This document shows, piece after piece, positions 11,923 to 23,689 of a DNA stretch of 64,000 nucleotides. A model generated the notes under the pieces. That model was not told where the DNA came from. It searched no databases and saw only the letters and a program-made list of their open reading frames with translations. The DNA is from Mactromeris polynyma (lineage: Eukaryota; Mollusca; Bivalvia; Venerida; Mactridae): positions 1,302,001 through 1,366,000 of the forward strand of contig JASFXZ010000055.1 in NCBI GenBank assembly GCA_032209605.1, read 5' to 3'. Both the position numbers and the translations under genes were made by a program. The first letter of the stretch is position 1; each line of letters begins with the position of its first letter.

Positions 11923-12545
11923 TTGTGAGTTAATGTACCAACTCTTCTGGTTTGAGCCGCACGTGAGTGCATTGCTCATTTTGTTTGAGTCTGTTTAGAC
12001 TTGAGTCCTGTTTCCTCATTGTCCATGGAGTTAGCCGGACAGCGATGCCCATCAATCACCATTTCGCACAGTCTTGGAAATATGTATATTTTTGTACTTT
12101 GCTCGTAGCGCATGGTTGCTGCCGTCCATTTTGTGAGTTAATGTACCAACTCTTCTGGTTTGAGCCGCACGTGAGTGCATTGCTCATTTTGTTTGAGTCT
12201 GTTTAGACTTGAGTCCTGTTTCCTCATTGTCCATGGAGTTAGCCGGACAGCGATGCCCATCAATCACCATTTCGCACAGTCTTGGAAATATGTATATTTT
12301 TGTACTTTGCTCGTAGCGCATGGTTGCTGCCGTCCATTTTGTGAGTTAATGTACCAACTCTTCTGGTTTGAGCCGCACGTGAGTGCATTGCTCATTTTGT
12401 TTGAGTCTGTTTAGACTTGAGTCCTGTTTCCTCATTGTCCATGGAGTTAGCCGGACAGCGATACCCATCAATCACCATTTCGCACAGTCTTGGAAATATG
12501 TATATTTTTGTACTTTGCTCGTAGCGCATGTTTGCTGCCGTCCAG
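11923..12545. repeat. 208-bp tandem repeat, three copies, left arm only
   Basis: The unit starting 'ttttgtgagttaatgtaccaac' repeats at 208-bp spacing (for example, the ATG of an identical short frame at 11,967 and 12,175). Units are nearly identical. The right arm has a single diverged copy at about 38,130-38,330. The amplification is thus younger than the arm duplication. Short open frames inside it are by-products of the repeat. Confidence 0.9.
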
Positions 12546-13224
12546 TGTAAAATGAGTTGTAAATAGTCGTATTACACCCTTTTTTATTAGTAAAAGGTAA
12601 TCATTTCTATGACAGTTGACTTGTTTTAAGTCGTTATTTTGCCAAGGTTCTTACTCATCTGTCATCTTAGCATCATAACAATATTACCTTCATGTCTTTC
12701 TAATCGTTGTAACCCTTTGATAAAACAAGTCGCTACCACCATCCATCATTATTTCTTATCAGTCTCATTTTGAGTTAATGTGATTTAAACTCCCCCTCAA
12801 AAAGGTTAGAGGTTTACCCATCGCCTATTTAAATTACTGCATCCCAAAATTGAATTGAATAGAGAACACCGATATTCGGCCGCACGTTACATATACAAGA
12901 AAATGGTGACACATATAATATATCCAAAGAAAATTTATCGTATATTGAAATCATGGGAAATGCAATTTTCCGTCATTGTTCCATTGAATATCTACGATTT
13001 ACGGAAATTGTTCTAAATTGAAGAAATTCACATACTTCTTCAGTTTTCAAGGGATTGCAATGCAATTTGATAATACAAGGACCATGATACATGATTTGTA
13101 TATGAGGAAGACATAAATTTACTGTGCATCCATCAAAATTTTTAAGAATTCTGTCCCTTTGAACTGTCTCCTTTTATAACACATGTAATAACATTATAGT
13201 TTATGTTGCAAAATACGTTAGTTT

Positions 13225-13485
13225 TCAATAGGTTGCATTTAAACATGGCATATAATCAACATTAAGGTACTGTTTACTTCTTCTCCATCCATCTTTCTGA
13301 CTTTCTCTACCAATTCTTTGTATATAATCTTGTGTTTTAACTCCTATAGTGTTTAATATACTGACATAACAAAGTGTTCTTGAAAGAAACATTGTGATAG
13401 ATAAATCTATGTCAAAGTGACGTCTGTGATATGCAGTGAGTCCCCTGCTGTCAGCACGTTCAGTGCTTTGATTGTCAGAATTCAT
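13225..13485 (-). other. Conserved 86-codon frame, left copy
   Basis: The frame starts MNSDNQSTERADSRGLTAYH and ends near YLNVDYMPCLNATY. The right arm keeps the frame at 37,217-37,477. Roughly ten residues differ between copies and nearly all visible differences change the amino acid, which argues against strong protein constraint. No domain recognised. It may be a decayed exon or a chance frame. Confidence 0.25.
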
Positions 13486-13787
13486 GGAAACTAATTCGAG
13501 TACTTTTTAGATATAATGCTCCATTGAAGGTCCTCAGGGATTAATTTGTGTATTAAACAACCGATGGTTATCGCTAAATTGAGCATTTTAAATGTTTACT
13601 CCGTATCAACTTTCAACGGTATCATGAATGTAAACGTATTTATATTGAGAGAATAAATACTGCAGCATTAAACAAGTTAATTAATAAAACTGTTGGTATG
13701 TTCTTGTTGATCAATTAATTTGGTTTTTGTGCTGTAATGTTTTTTTATTATAGTATAATAAATCACGAATACTAGAAGCAGTTACCA

Positions 13788-14712
13788 GGGCCCGTATTCA
13801 ATATAGATCTTAAGTTGAAAATTTATCTTAAATCCTAAGATTTCCATTAAATATAAGATTGGTCTTGCATTTCTTCCTTAGATTTCAAGAAAATCTTAAG
13901 TGGTATTCACGAAGCATATTATGTTAAGATATTTCTTATTTTTCTCCTTAACTGTAAGGTACCTCTTTAGCAGTCTTAACTTTTATCTCAAATATAAGGA
14001 AAACGCTAGTATTTTCGAAATCAATAATTTTCTGCTTGTATTTCGTCTAAAAGAAGTTCCAGCATATACGGCGAGTGTTATTTTATCGTTTTACATATAT
14101 TTCCATTGAGGTCCTATTATAATATTTGTTGATATCAGTCAGGGGCGACTATTTTTGCTCGATCTACCTGACGAATGCTTGTCAATATTTACGAAGCGGA
14201 GTTGGAGATCGATTTTGTGAACAAAATGCTTATGTGATTTGTAAATAATGAACGATTTCTCAATGAATGTGATTGAAATGGTGTGTCTGGTTTAGGGAAT
14301 GTACTAACTAAATTGGCGATAGAAGTAGTAACGTGTATTTTTAATTGTCATGTGAAGGGATATCATGTTTCCACCAAAACACGGTAATTATGTAATACTC
14401 AATACCAAAATTGAATGTTGATATGCGTGTAACAGGCACGCTGTTTTCAAGAAATAATCAGACATGATTGTTGGGAGTAGAATATAGATGTGTTGAAACA
14501 ACAGTAGCGTATCATTGGTCCATGCAGCAGTAGAAATTTCGAACATGACTAAAAAACTTTTACTTAAGAAAAATCTTAGGAAAGATATATCTTAAGTTAT
14601 ATATTGAATATAACTTAAAGATAAAATATGCTTTATCCTTGCGTAATGGAAACAAATATGTCTTAAGGAAAAACTTAAGAAATATCTCAGGATGTATATT
14701 GAATACGGGCCC
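13788..14712. mobile_element. GGGCCCGTATTC-ended fold-back element, left arm
   Basis: Ends are GGGCCCGTATTCAATATA... and ...TATATTGAATACGGGCCC. The subterminal parts are rich in CTTAAG and form long imperfect inverted repeats. No coding capacity. The right-arm copy at 36,379-36,934 is shorter by an internal deletion of about 370 bp and has lost the last bases of one terminus. A third copy, split by another element, is at 22,808-29,783. Confidence 0.75.
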
Positions 14713-14999
14713 AGCTCGAGGTAATCAAAGTTGACACATCTACATATCACTGATCGTTACCGACCAACCCAGTTTAAATAGATTGAGCAAATGTGATATG
14801 TATACATGTATTGTGATATACACGTAGTATTAAATACTTAGGTTCACGTGCGATAATCACATATTGGCTATTCATATCTCGTGATTGTTAAAGGATATTT
14901 CTATATGGCTAAAGAACATAGGATATCTTTCAATAACCTTTGCAAAAGTAAAACGACCAAATCGTATTTTCTTTAGAGAAAAATAAAGAGTAAATTTAC

Positions 15000-15151
15000 C
15001 TTGCATAATTTCGCAAAGAAAATTGTTGTTCCTTTGATTGTTCATAACTTGTGCTTACATTAAGAGATGTTGTCATCGTAAAGTAATCAATTAGGTCCTG
15101 TCTGCTTCGAGAATCATAATCCATCAAATTCATCACATATTCTATAGGACC
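15000..15151 (-). CDS. Exon GPIEYV, left copy (152 nt)
   Basis: Acceptor ttttacag, donor GCAAG|gtaaat, phase 0 in, 2 out. It encodes GPIEYVMNLMDYDSRSRQDL, then TTSLNVSTSYEQSKEQQFS. The position and opening Gly fit the Jagged/Delta exon that follows the MNNL 'WP' ('GTFSLxIEAWDxDS'): here EYVMNLMDYDS. An inner GTAAGC after ...SLN is also a possible donor (phase 0). Right copy: 36,029-36,180. Confidence 0.55.
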
Positions 15152-15534
15152 CTGTAAAAGTAGAATTAGCAAGGCAATGTGTGACTTTGTTACGTAGCAT
15201 TTTATTATTATGGTTTAGATATTAAACATCGGTATTGAAATCAATGATGTTAGCCCTAAGACGAACAATGAATAACTATGATGATTTTATGAGGACATAC
15301 TTCTGCCGTAAAGTTACAAATAAGTTTTAGCCAACACGCCAGCCAGATAAATACAGAGAAAATTATGGGTGTTTCAATTCTAGCCATCGATAAAAACGAA
15401 TAGTTTTACAGTAATATCGATATCATGGGCAAAACGCAAATATTTTAACATATACTTCTATAAGGAACCATTTACACTTATTGGTAGATAGCTGTTTCGA
15501 CTTTGACAAAAATCAGATATTGTTTAAAAAATAC

Positions 15535-15627
15535 CTCATGTTTGATTTCGTCGAATGTTTCCATAAATTGCTGATGTGCTTCCGTGACTTTCCGTACGCG
15601 AGATGAATATTCATCAGAACACAAGTA
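15535..15627 (-). CDS. 31-codon exon upstream of GPIEYV, left copy
   Basis: 93 nt, acceptor gtcatcag, donor CATGAG|gtattt, phase 0 in and out. The peptide runs YLCSDEYSSRVRKVTEAH then QQFMETFDEIKHE, joining GPIEYV in phase. MNNL1 ends in phase 2 and cannot join it, so either an exon is missing or this is an alternative first exon starting at the internal ATG (METFDEIKHE). A GACGTCAC element lies about 65 nt upstream. Right copy: 35,512-35,604. Confidence 0.4.
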
Positions 15628-16299
15628 CTGATGACCTCAAACTAAACTACTACAACAACTAATAATTTTTAAAAATTACGACCACAAGACGTGACGTCGC
15701 TTATCCATGTGCACCGAAAAGAGGCGCCGAAAGCGAACGTAAACAAGAACGCGAGGAATTAAGTTAAAATATATTAGGAAGTTGCTGTTTTTGTATCGAT
15801 GTCAAATTCTTCGAAATTTGACAGGACATCATAAGTGCGTGAATAAAGTTTTAAAATAACACGGATTTTATTTACATAATGTAGAACTTTGACCATTGGT
15901 TTGCTACATATTAAATAGCAATGCGACATATTTGGGGGATAGATAACAAAACGCGAATTGTATTAGATAACCAGATAATTGTCTCCATATTTATCAAGCT
16001 AAATTCCGAATCTTAACTGGGTATCTTACGGAATTACATGAATACATACATTCCTCGTTGAATAAGAATAGAATTTACTAAATATGCACTTAAAGTTTAA
16101 ATTTTTAAACGAAATTTGCCGCCCACAGATATACAAATTTTAAACAAATATATATTTAATCAATTGATATATGTTATCACAAAATGGTGAGAAGGAGAAA
16201 AGCAAGTATTTTCACCGAATGCCATCCGTTCCATGTAAATGTAAACACAAGTCTGTTGTCATAGGTTGTGGAGTATGAATTATTGTCCTGTTGTTTCGT

Positions 16300-16425
16300 G
16301 GAGGGATCGTTGTATAATGGTCCAGAACATCTTCCGTGTGATATACTGTATTAAATATCAAATGTGTATGTCTTCCGGCAATCCTTAGACCGGGGTTCGA
16401 ATCTCGGTAGCGCCATTGACCGATT
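16300..16425 (+). mobile_element. tRNA-like SINE or decayed tRNA, left arm
   Basis: 'gagggatcgttgtataatgg' resembles a tRNA 5' end with A box. 'accggggttcgaatctcggtagcgcca' about 75 nt later is a B box and 3' end. The stretch between is too long and AT-rich for a normal anticodon arm, and the two ends do not form an acceptor stem. Reverse-strand counterpart at 34,690-34,825. Probably SINE-derived. Confidence 0.4.
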
Positions 16426-17293
16426 TTTCGTGTTCCTCAAAACATGACTTTATTTCAAAATAATAGACATAACATAAAGTAACTCAACGTGATTGCAGCT
16501 TTATCAGCTAGACTATCAGTTTGCTATCCGAGATTTCTTTCGCTGCTTTCTAAACAAGAAATCTATAATCATGACTGACTCTAAATAGAACTTATTGACA
16601 TGTTTATTAAAAAATATGTTTTAATAAAATGTTCGAGTTTATTTAGTAATCCTCAGCGATAAATATACAATTTTGCAAAATTTAGTCACAACCATCTTTG
16701 ATTGCGTCAAAACAATTGTATATTACAGGAATTGACCACAATTAAGAAAAAATGCTTATTTATCAATAAAAGGGTGTGAATAAAAGAGAGAGAGAAAGTT
16801 GCTACAGGAACGCCACATATATAACGCCTCTCCACACAGACAACAGTCCATATAACACAAGGCATTCTAGGAGGCGAAATGATAAATACGTAAGGGAACA
16901 GGGGCGCAAGGATTGGCCAAGCGGACAATCAAATCCAATATTTGAATAGGCAATTTTATTTAAAACAATTCAGACCAGAATTGCTGTAGCAAATCACATT
17001 GTGTTACTATCTGATTGATGCCTAACTGATAACATGTTGTGCACAGACCCATGGAACCCTACGGACTTACATGTACTATTGTTATTAATACTTAACGAAC
17101 TAAACTGTTCAGATTTAGTATAAAATCGGATTTTTAGTTGTTTTGGAAATCAAAAGTTTAAACGAATGCTAAATGTAAATTAAATGTGTAAAAAAGATGT
17201 ACGTTAACAATTGTTGTAAGATCAATGTCTTACAGCGTACATCAACATCGATAAAATGGATATTTAAAAAGTTTAACTGCTAAAGCTATTTAC

Positions 17294-17475
17294 CCTCCAA
17301 TGCAAATGACAAAGCTGGTATCACATTGCTGCGGACAATTCACTTTCTGAGAGTCTGCGTCACAACATTTTCTTTGTGAGTGAATGTCAGATCCATGATA
17401 GGATGTACCGGTTGGATTGTCAAACTGCAGTATCTCAAGTTCTACATTCACATGTCCATTAGCAGCACACGCCAC
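17294..17475 (-). CDS. MNNL1 first-half exon, left copy
   Basis: 182 nt, acceptor actttgtag, donor GGAGG|gtaaat, phase 0 in, 2 out. It encodes VACAANGHVNVELEILQFDN, then PTGTSYHG, RKCCDADSQKVNC and QQCDTSFVICIGG. This is the N-terminal domain of Notch ligands (MNNL): Jagged shows the same 'G.fELEIL...N..G', 'CC', 'CDT.F..C' order. It acts at the cell surface in lipid and Notch binding. With the 18-codon exon at 18,158 it gives a signal peptide with a likely cut near CAA/NG. The right copy (33,614-33,795) differs at only a few residues. Confidence 0.85.
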
Positions 17476-18157
17476 CTACAAAGTTTGAATGTTCATGTCG
17501 TTTAATTATGACGATATTTTTGAAATATTCATTATAATGATTTTTACTCAAAATCTGTCTTGCATACTTATGTATTTTGACCGATCGAAAGATAAAGCGA
17601 TGGAGGCATTATCCCGCGAGAGATTAAGGACTGACACATGATTCGAAGGTCGTGAAATCGAACAATTCCATTGTCGGAGTTGAATCGCTGGTTCACAATC
17701 CAGACATGGACGAACTTAGATTAGACTTATTTTTACTTTAAAGGCGATTATCAAATAGAATGCTTGTGTTTGTATCGCTATCCGTTTTCATTTACCTCTT
17801 TCATTGGCTGGAAACTACCGTTTACTCATTTTTTATATTAAAATTTACATTATTGTGGCTGTCTAATCAATAGATAAATTGATTTGTCTCAAACAGCCAT
17901 TATTACAAAGTTATCAACATAGATGTTACCAGGGATGTCTGGATTCGATTCGCAGGCGGACAAGGTCATGCCCATCCGTGACATTGTTTTACAATCATTT
18001 GTTCTGCACCTCTGATTCATGAAGAGAAGTAAGCAATTGCTTACTTGCGAAGGGCAATCCAGTACTGCTGGTTGATTATTAGGAAAATAGTTCTGTCAAC
18101 TCACCAACATATTTAACAGGAACAAACAATAAAAACAAACATGTTTTAAAAACGTAC

Positions 18158-18211
18158 CTCCAATAACACGCCGTATAAAAACCATCGAAATGAAAATCTA
18201 ATCTCCCCCAT
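18158..18211 (-). CDS. Signal-peptide first exon of the left copy
   Basis: ATG at 18,211, 18 codons MGEIRFSFRWFLYGVLLE, then a consensus-like donor GAG|gtacgt in phase 0. It joins the MNNL1 exon (VACAANGHV) across a 0.68-kb intron. Together they give a basic n-region, a hydrophobic core and an A-x-A type cleavage region. This exon lies outside the duplicated arm. A TATATAAT run sits about 35 nt upstream of the ATG on this strand. Confidence rests on phase, donor and peptide character. Confidence 0.65.
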
Positions 18212-20699
18212 TGTATAAAGTCTACTACCAATTTTATGCAACCATTATATATAATTCGGTTACACGATTGAAACTATCAGTTATCTATCCGAAAAATGGG
18301 ATGTTATCTGATAATGGTTTAGTACAAGTTCTCACATTTTGCAACATTAACAGATAATAATTATAACCCATAAACCGTCTACTAAACTGAACGTGTCTGT
18401 TTGTTTAATTCACTTGTAATGCAATCGTACGCAAAGTACACATCTAACGGCACACAGGACCTTAAATATAATTCCATGTAATCATATTTCAAATGCATCC
18501 AAGGAACATTATACAGGATAAGGTGATGTTTCCTATAGTCTATTGATCCTTACATGAAAGAAATGTTTGAACAGCCGTGCTGCACAAAGCCGTGAGCCAC
18601 ACGCGCAACAATGTCTTGTCAGATTATAGTGACAAACGCGCATACCGGTTTCCTAGAATTTACGAAATGTTCATCATACAATATTGAGCCCTTCACGAAA
18701 ATATTATAAACTTGTATTGATTCTGCTCCAGGCTGCTTATCTACTGAACGAATTGAATGAACTTAAGGATCTAAACGTTTGAGCAGATAGAACTACATAT
18801 AGGATGTCCCATAAGTTATATTACGGTTTTGAATTATAAATAAAAAAAAATAAAAAGGTCACAGGACTAAACGACAGAGCAACAGGATTGTTTACGCAAT
18901 ACAACAATGGACAGTTTTGGAACTGTCAGTAAAACAACTGGGGCTTAAATCTAGTTAACAACATGCAATCCTCGCACTTAGCACGCATATTTTTGGTGCA
19001 AGTTCTGGTTGATAGCCAGGAAACAGTCATCAAGACTGATTAGTATATTAAGTTGTAAGAACTTGTTTCACAATTGATGTAAAATAAATAAGTTTAAACT
19101 AAAGTGCGAGCTTGGGAGCAGCTTAAATCTGGTACAACCCCCTTGGGGTCCCTCATCCAAAATTTATGCCATGTGTCTTATGTCCCTTTTGCAATTGTTT
19201 ACAGCTAAGTATATGTTTCATATCTTCTTGTATTTTTAGGGGCTATGTTCTTTGCATGTAGCATTTCCTGCTCCACATTCATTTTTATTATAAAGACCGC
19301 ACAATTGCATGGAAACGGCCTGTAATTGATGTCGAGTTAGTTGAATGTTTAGTTCAAATTACTTCCCTTTAGCGTTCATCCAAATACAACTTTGATATTT
19401 TGATTTAGGTAGATTCATATATTGATTATCAAATAGAGATTGAAGATTGATTAGACTGTAAGTGTCATACATGGGCATTCATGTAACTTAACAATGGTAG
19501 AATGTTTAATATTGATATATATAAAAGATAATATCCCCTGTTATCATGAACGTATCAAGTGGTTTAAGTGATATAATTCAACCCTAAATAAATTCGGTCA
19601 GATTGCAGACGGTTTAAACCTGCATATGAACTGTGACAAATGTTCATGTTTTGAGAAGAAAGTAACAGAATATTAACATTTAATTTGTCCTGTATTACTG
19701 CCAGTAATGTTGCCTCAGGCTATGTCTTTCGAGTTTTAGTTGGTAGAATTAATCAGTGTTAACAGCAGGGGTAATAGCAGCAAAATCAGTGTTATTGTTA
19801 CTTGTAACTGCAAGCGGAACTAGCCGTAATATTGCAGCTACTTTTAGCAGTAAGGACAGCAGTAATACCGCTACATGTTGCCGCCTTAAACTTAACCTAA
19901 AGTTAATACATTCCTAAAGTCTTAAATACTGAAGCTGAAGCAAAATTATAAACCGTATTGTAGATAGAGAAAATGGTTACATTCGTTTAATAAGTAAATT
20001 TCTCAAAACACTGCAGGACATTATAAAATGTTTTCATTATCAAGCGAAATGGCTACGTCTACATAGTATAAAATACCGACGGTATGTTGTAGAAGTTACA
20101 CCCGTATAACCGTTAGCAATGAGACAGTATTATTACAGCTGTTACTGCTGCTACAGTCAATTTCACACTAATTCCTTAGGGAAGTACATTTTACTCTGCT
20201 CATGCGCATCTAACTGCAAAGGAAAACTGTGTCGCCACACATCTATTTTCACTATTTAATAATGACATTACAAAACAGTTTGAGTTATAATCAAGTGCAA
20301 CTATTGTTATCGTTTTGATTAACGTTCGCACTTCAGTGTACCGGTTGTGATATGGTTAAATTATCTAATCGCTTCGTTGATTAATGTCTAAATCACTGCA
20401 CCGACATTTAACCACTGTTTATCTGTTATAATGTTTCAGTTGATAGAGGACATTCTAGCTACATATATTACTTTATAAATGTTCAACAATGTGACCGAGA
20501 AGCTCTGCAATATCTAATCGCGGCTAATACATAGATACTAACCCTCATTAAAAAGTGTTATTTACTAACATAATTGTAAATATATTTGGAATAAATATAT
20601 ACAAAAAGTTGTCCAAATGTTCTTTAAGATTTCAATGTATCAACATAAAGCAAACACTAATTGTCTTTATCATTAGCGAAGGTATAGTGCCGCGGTACA
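18212..20699. other. Intergenic, no gene seen
   Basis: This stretch lies between the left copy's first exon and the minisatellite. It holds repeat remnants: 18,890-18,990 resembles about 640-700, and at 19,100-19,160 there is a 'cttggggtccctcatcc' block. No exon-like frame with flanking splice sites was noticed. Confidence 0.5.
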
Positions 20700-20714
20700 G
20701 AAAAGTGAAAAGGT

Positions 20715-21237
20715 CGGGCATGTAGACAGCATACCACCAACCCGAAACCACGTGGAGACATGAAGAGATCACATACATGTAGACAGCGTACCACCACCCC
20801 GAAACCACGTGGAGACATGAAGAGAACACATACATGTAGACAGCGTACCACCACCCCGAAACCACGCGGAGACATGAAGAGAACACATACATGTAGACAG
20901 CGTACCTCCACCCCCGAAACCACGTGGAGACATGAAGAGAACACATACATGTAGACAGCGTACCTCCACCCCCGAAACCACGTGGAGACATGAAGAGAAC
21001 ACATACATGTAGACAGCGTACCTCCACCCCCGAAACCACGTGGAGACATGAAGAGAACACATACATGTAGACAGCGTACCTCCACCCCGAAACCACGTGG
21101 AGACATGAAGAGAACACATACATGTAGACAGCGTACCACCAACCCGAAACCACGTGGAGACATGAAGAGAACACATACATGTAGACAGCGTACCTCCACC
21201 CCGAAACCACGTGGAGACATGAAGAGAACACATACAT
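20715..21237. repeat. 57-bp minisatellite, about nine copies
   Basis: The unit is 'agacatgaagagaacacata' then 'catgtagacagcgtacc' and '(a/t)ccaccccgaaaccacgtgg', 57 bp, with some units 58 bp (extra C). Variants alternate ACC/TCC and 'aaccc/acccc'. Because 57 is a multiple of three, long frames appear in several reading frames on both strands. I do not regard them as genes. The array lies between the two head-to-head first exons. Confidence 0.95.
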
Positions 21238-21239
21238 AA

Positions 21240-22560
21240 AAACAATTAAAACAGTCAAATTATGGATGAAGATAGCAGTACCAAACAATACAAAAGCCTT
21301 ATCATAATGTATTTATTTTATTTTAAAATGATAATATTCATTGACTATTTCTTTGCCGTCAACAGAATCCATTACACCTTCACACGTATATTTCAAGTTC
21401 TTGTTTCCAAATATAAATAATTTTTGCATGTTGTTTATTGGATCTAAGACCTGCTCTAATATGCTAAATAACTTAGTTCCACTTTTCATCACAAATGCGT
21501 CCTATTTTATGACAATGTTTTACTTGAATGTTATGATTCGATATATTGTCATTATCAAAATATTGTTAACACACATGCACGATCAAATTTACTTAATTGT
21601 TATAGTTTTCTTCATTTAGTTATTTGTCAATCATTTGTATTGATGGCCACCCTATCATGTTTTCAGACCAACGTGACCTTTCAAGCAAGACAGTCACCTT
21701 TTGAGAAAACAAACTGTTTGATACAGCTCTAGAAAAATATATGTTTATGCATTTATTTTGAGCGGCATAAATTGTCAGCAAGTCAGTGTATGTTATTGTT
21801 CATTTTTTAATTTGATATGGAATGAGATCTTGGTCGACGGAAATATTTTTATTTCGCTAAATTGGACATAATTATGTTCACTTGTCTTCGGGTTTCCTTT
21901 TCTGTAACTCTAATCCTCTAACTATAATGAATATGGCGTGGTTCGGCATAAAGCCATAAGACATCTATGAAAAATCTTGGTGCCATTCCATGTTTGTAAT
22001 TAAAGAAATAAATAAGATGATCCGATTTGTCAGAATTATAAAAACTCCATTTCTCATTTCGATATCTGAAAACGGCTACTTGCGGATTAGAAACACGCAA
22101 CTATCAAGCTAACAGGAAATAATTTCGTGAACTGAAATGCAATTGAAGTGGTTTGAAACTACCACATAGCCAACAATGAAAATGAAAAAAGGCGTTCACT
22201 TTTAAAAAAAATTCTTCTCTTTTGTACAGCCGGGCAAACATTTATTATTCATGGACGAGTCATCAAAATTTCGAGATTCGTTTGCATGATATTTACTTAA
22301 AGTATGTATAATTACATATCTGATTATTAATCAAAACACAATCAGTCAGTCAATCTCAGTCAGTTTTCATGTATAGCTAAAAGTACGAATGATAACGCAC
22401 TGGTTATCTGAACTGTACATCATGTCCCGTTTGTCAAGCAGTGATATCTCACAGTTATTGTATGGTATCTTGTGCATTCAAACTCACACTGGACACTATC
22501 TATTCAAATAGTTTTCACTTGAAGCGATTTCCGCAAATGAAATTTAAAACATGTGGTCTA
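21240..22560. other. Intergenic, no gene seen
   Basis: AT-rich sequence between the minisatellite and the candidate first exon at 22,572. A 92-codon frame at 21,341-21,619 has composition-driven residues and no motif. It may hold the promoter of the right copy; no TATA box stands out. Confidence 0.4.
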
Positions 22561-22571
22561 ACTGCGCTACA

Positions 22572-22631
22572 ATGGCGACTGGATTTAAACCTGTAATATT
22601 CAAACTTCTATTTCTTGCGCAGCTCATCCCG
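22572..22631 (+). CDS. Candidate signal-peptide first exon of the right copy
   Basis: ATG at 22,572, 20 codons MATGFKPVIFKLLFLAQLIP, strong donor CCG|gtatgt in phase 0. Joined to the right MNNL1 exon (AILAANGHANVEF) it yields an ideal signal peptide: Lys, then a hydrophobic core, then an A-I-L-A cut site. The intron would be about 11 kb and would contain the nested elements. A competing candidate with a poorer donor lies at 33,335-33,412. The choice is an inference. Confidence 0.5.
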
Positions 22632-23588
22632 GTATGTATTACTGATATTACTTTATTTACTTGTTAGTGATATTCATGTTATACAAATATAACAAAGATT
22701 CAACATTTACATCAATTTATCTAATGAATTGTCTTTATAGAGTCAATGTCCCTTAGATAAACGTTAATCTTGATACTATAAGAAATTTTATATTTATTAA
22801 TTGTCCTGGGCCCGTATTTAATATACATCTTAAGATATTTCTTAAGTTTTTTCTTAAAACATATTTCTCTTTAAGTTTTATTCAATATATAACTTGAGAT
22901 ATTTCTTTCCTAAGATTTTCTTATGTAAAATAAATCTTAGTCGTGTTCTAAATTTCTACTGCTGCATGGACCAATGATTTATGTAGGCTACTGTTGTTTC
23001 AACACATCTATATTCTACTCCCAACAAGCATGTCCTATTATTACTGGTGAACAGTGTGCCTGCGACACGCATATCAACATTAAATGTTGGTCTTGTGTTG
23101 GGCCCGCTTTATCAATATTCGTACAAACGAGCGTTCGTACGATACGAAATGTTCGTAAGAATTTTCTTACGAAAATACTTACGACCGATTTATCAAAATG
23201 TGTTCGTATGTGTGACTGCGATCTTACTAATAAGAGTGTTCGTGCGCACATTTAAGCAGTACACGCTCTTCTTGGGGATACTAGACGTATCTCGCGTCGT
23301 TTCTCAGTCGTCTGTTGAGAAACAAAAATGTAACCGCCGATCCATATGTTGTCAGTAGGCAAACAAACTTCTCACAGGAAGACGAGCAAACTTCGATTGA
23401 CAGCTGCTTAAAAGTACCGGGACAACGTAACAGAACACTATTCAGTTATATATGTCGGCAGATATGCCTACCCACTAAAAGCCTATTTCTTAAAGAGGAG
23501 GTTTGCTATGTCATGTCTGATGACTAAGATGCGAATAAACAGGGGCTGGTCATAAGAGGTTCGAACTGAAATATGAAAGTACTGTAGT

Positions 23589-23689
23589 GGTGTGGCGCTT
23601 GGTGAGGTGTTCGAACTCACGCCACCCCCTCTACACCTGCATGGCGCTCTACAAAATGTAGTAACCAGTTGGCTGTATCACCCCACACC
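23589..23689 (-). mobile_element. tRNA-like unit (SINE head)
   Basis: On the minus strand GGTGTGG...CCACACCA forms a seven-pair acceptor stem, and GTGAG-TTCGAACAC-CTCAC forms a T arm with B box. The 101-nt length and an unclear anticodon arm argue for a tRNA-derived SINE or pseudogene. Confidence 0.4.

Larger units (their letters stand above)
2129..17475 (-). repeat. Left arm of the large inverted duplication
   Basis: The reverse complement of this stretch matches 33,614-50,736 in order along its whole length, with scattered substitutions and several large indels. The outer edge is 'gattaccaagtatctctct' at 2,129, mirrored by 'gagagatacttggtaatc' ending at 50,736. The inner edge coincides with the start of the MNNL1 exon; upstream of that exon the two sides are unrelated. 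It contains a 3'-truncated copy of a Notch-ligand-like gene region on the minus strand. Confidence 0.95.

Noticed and set aside
11967..12414. Two identical 79-codon frames
   Set aside because: They are the same frame in successive 208-bp tandem units. The single right-arm unit does not preserve it.
20632..21288. Long repetitive open frames (up to 218 codons) on both strands of the minisatellite
   Set aside because: The 57-bp period keeps several frames open at once. The peptides are translations of the repeat in different frames and have no start, splice or composition support.
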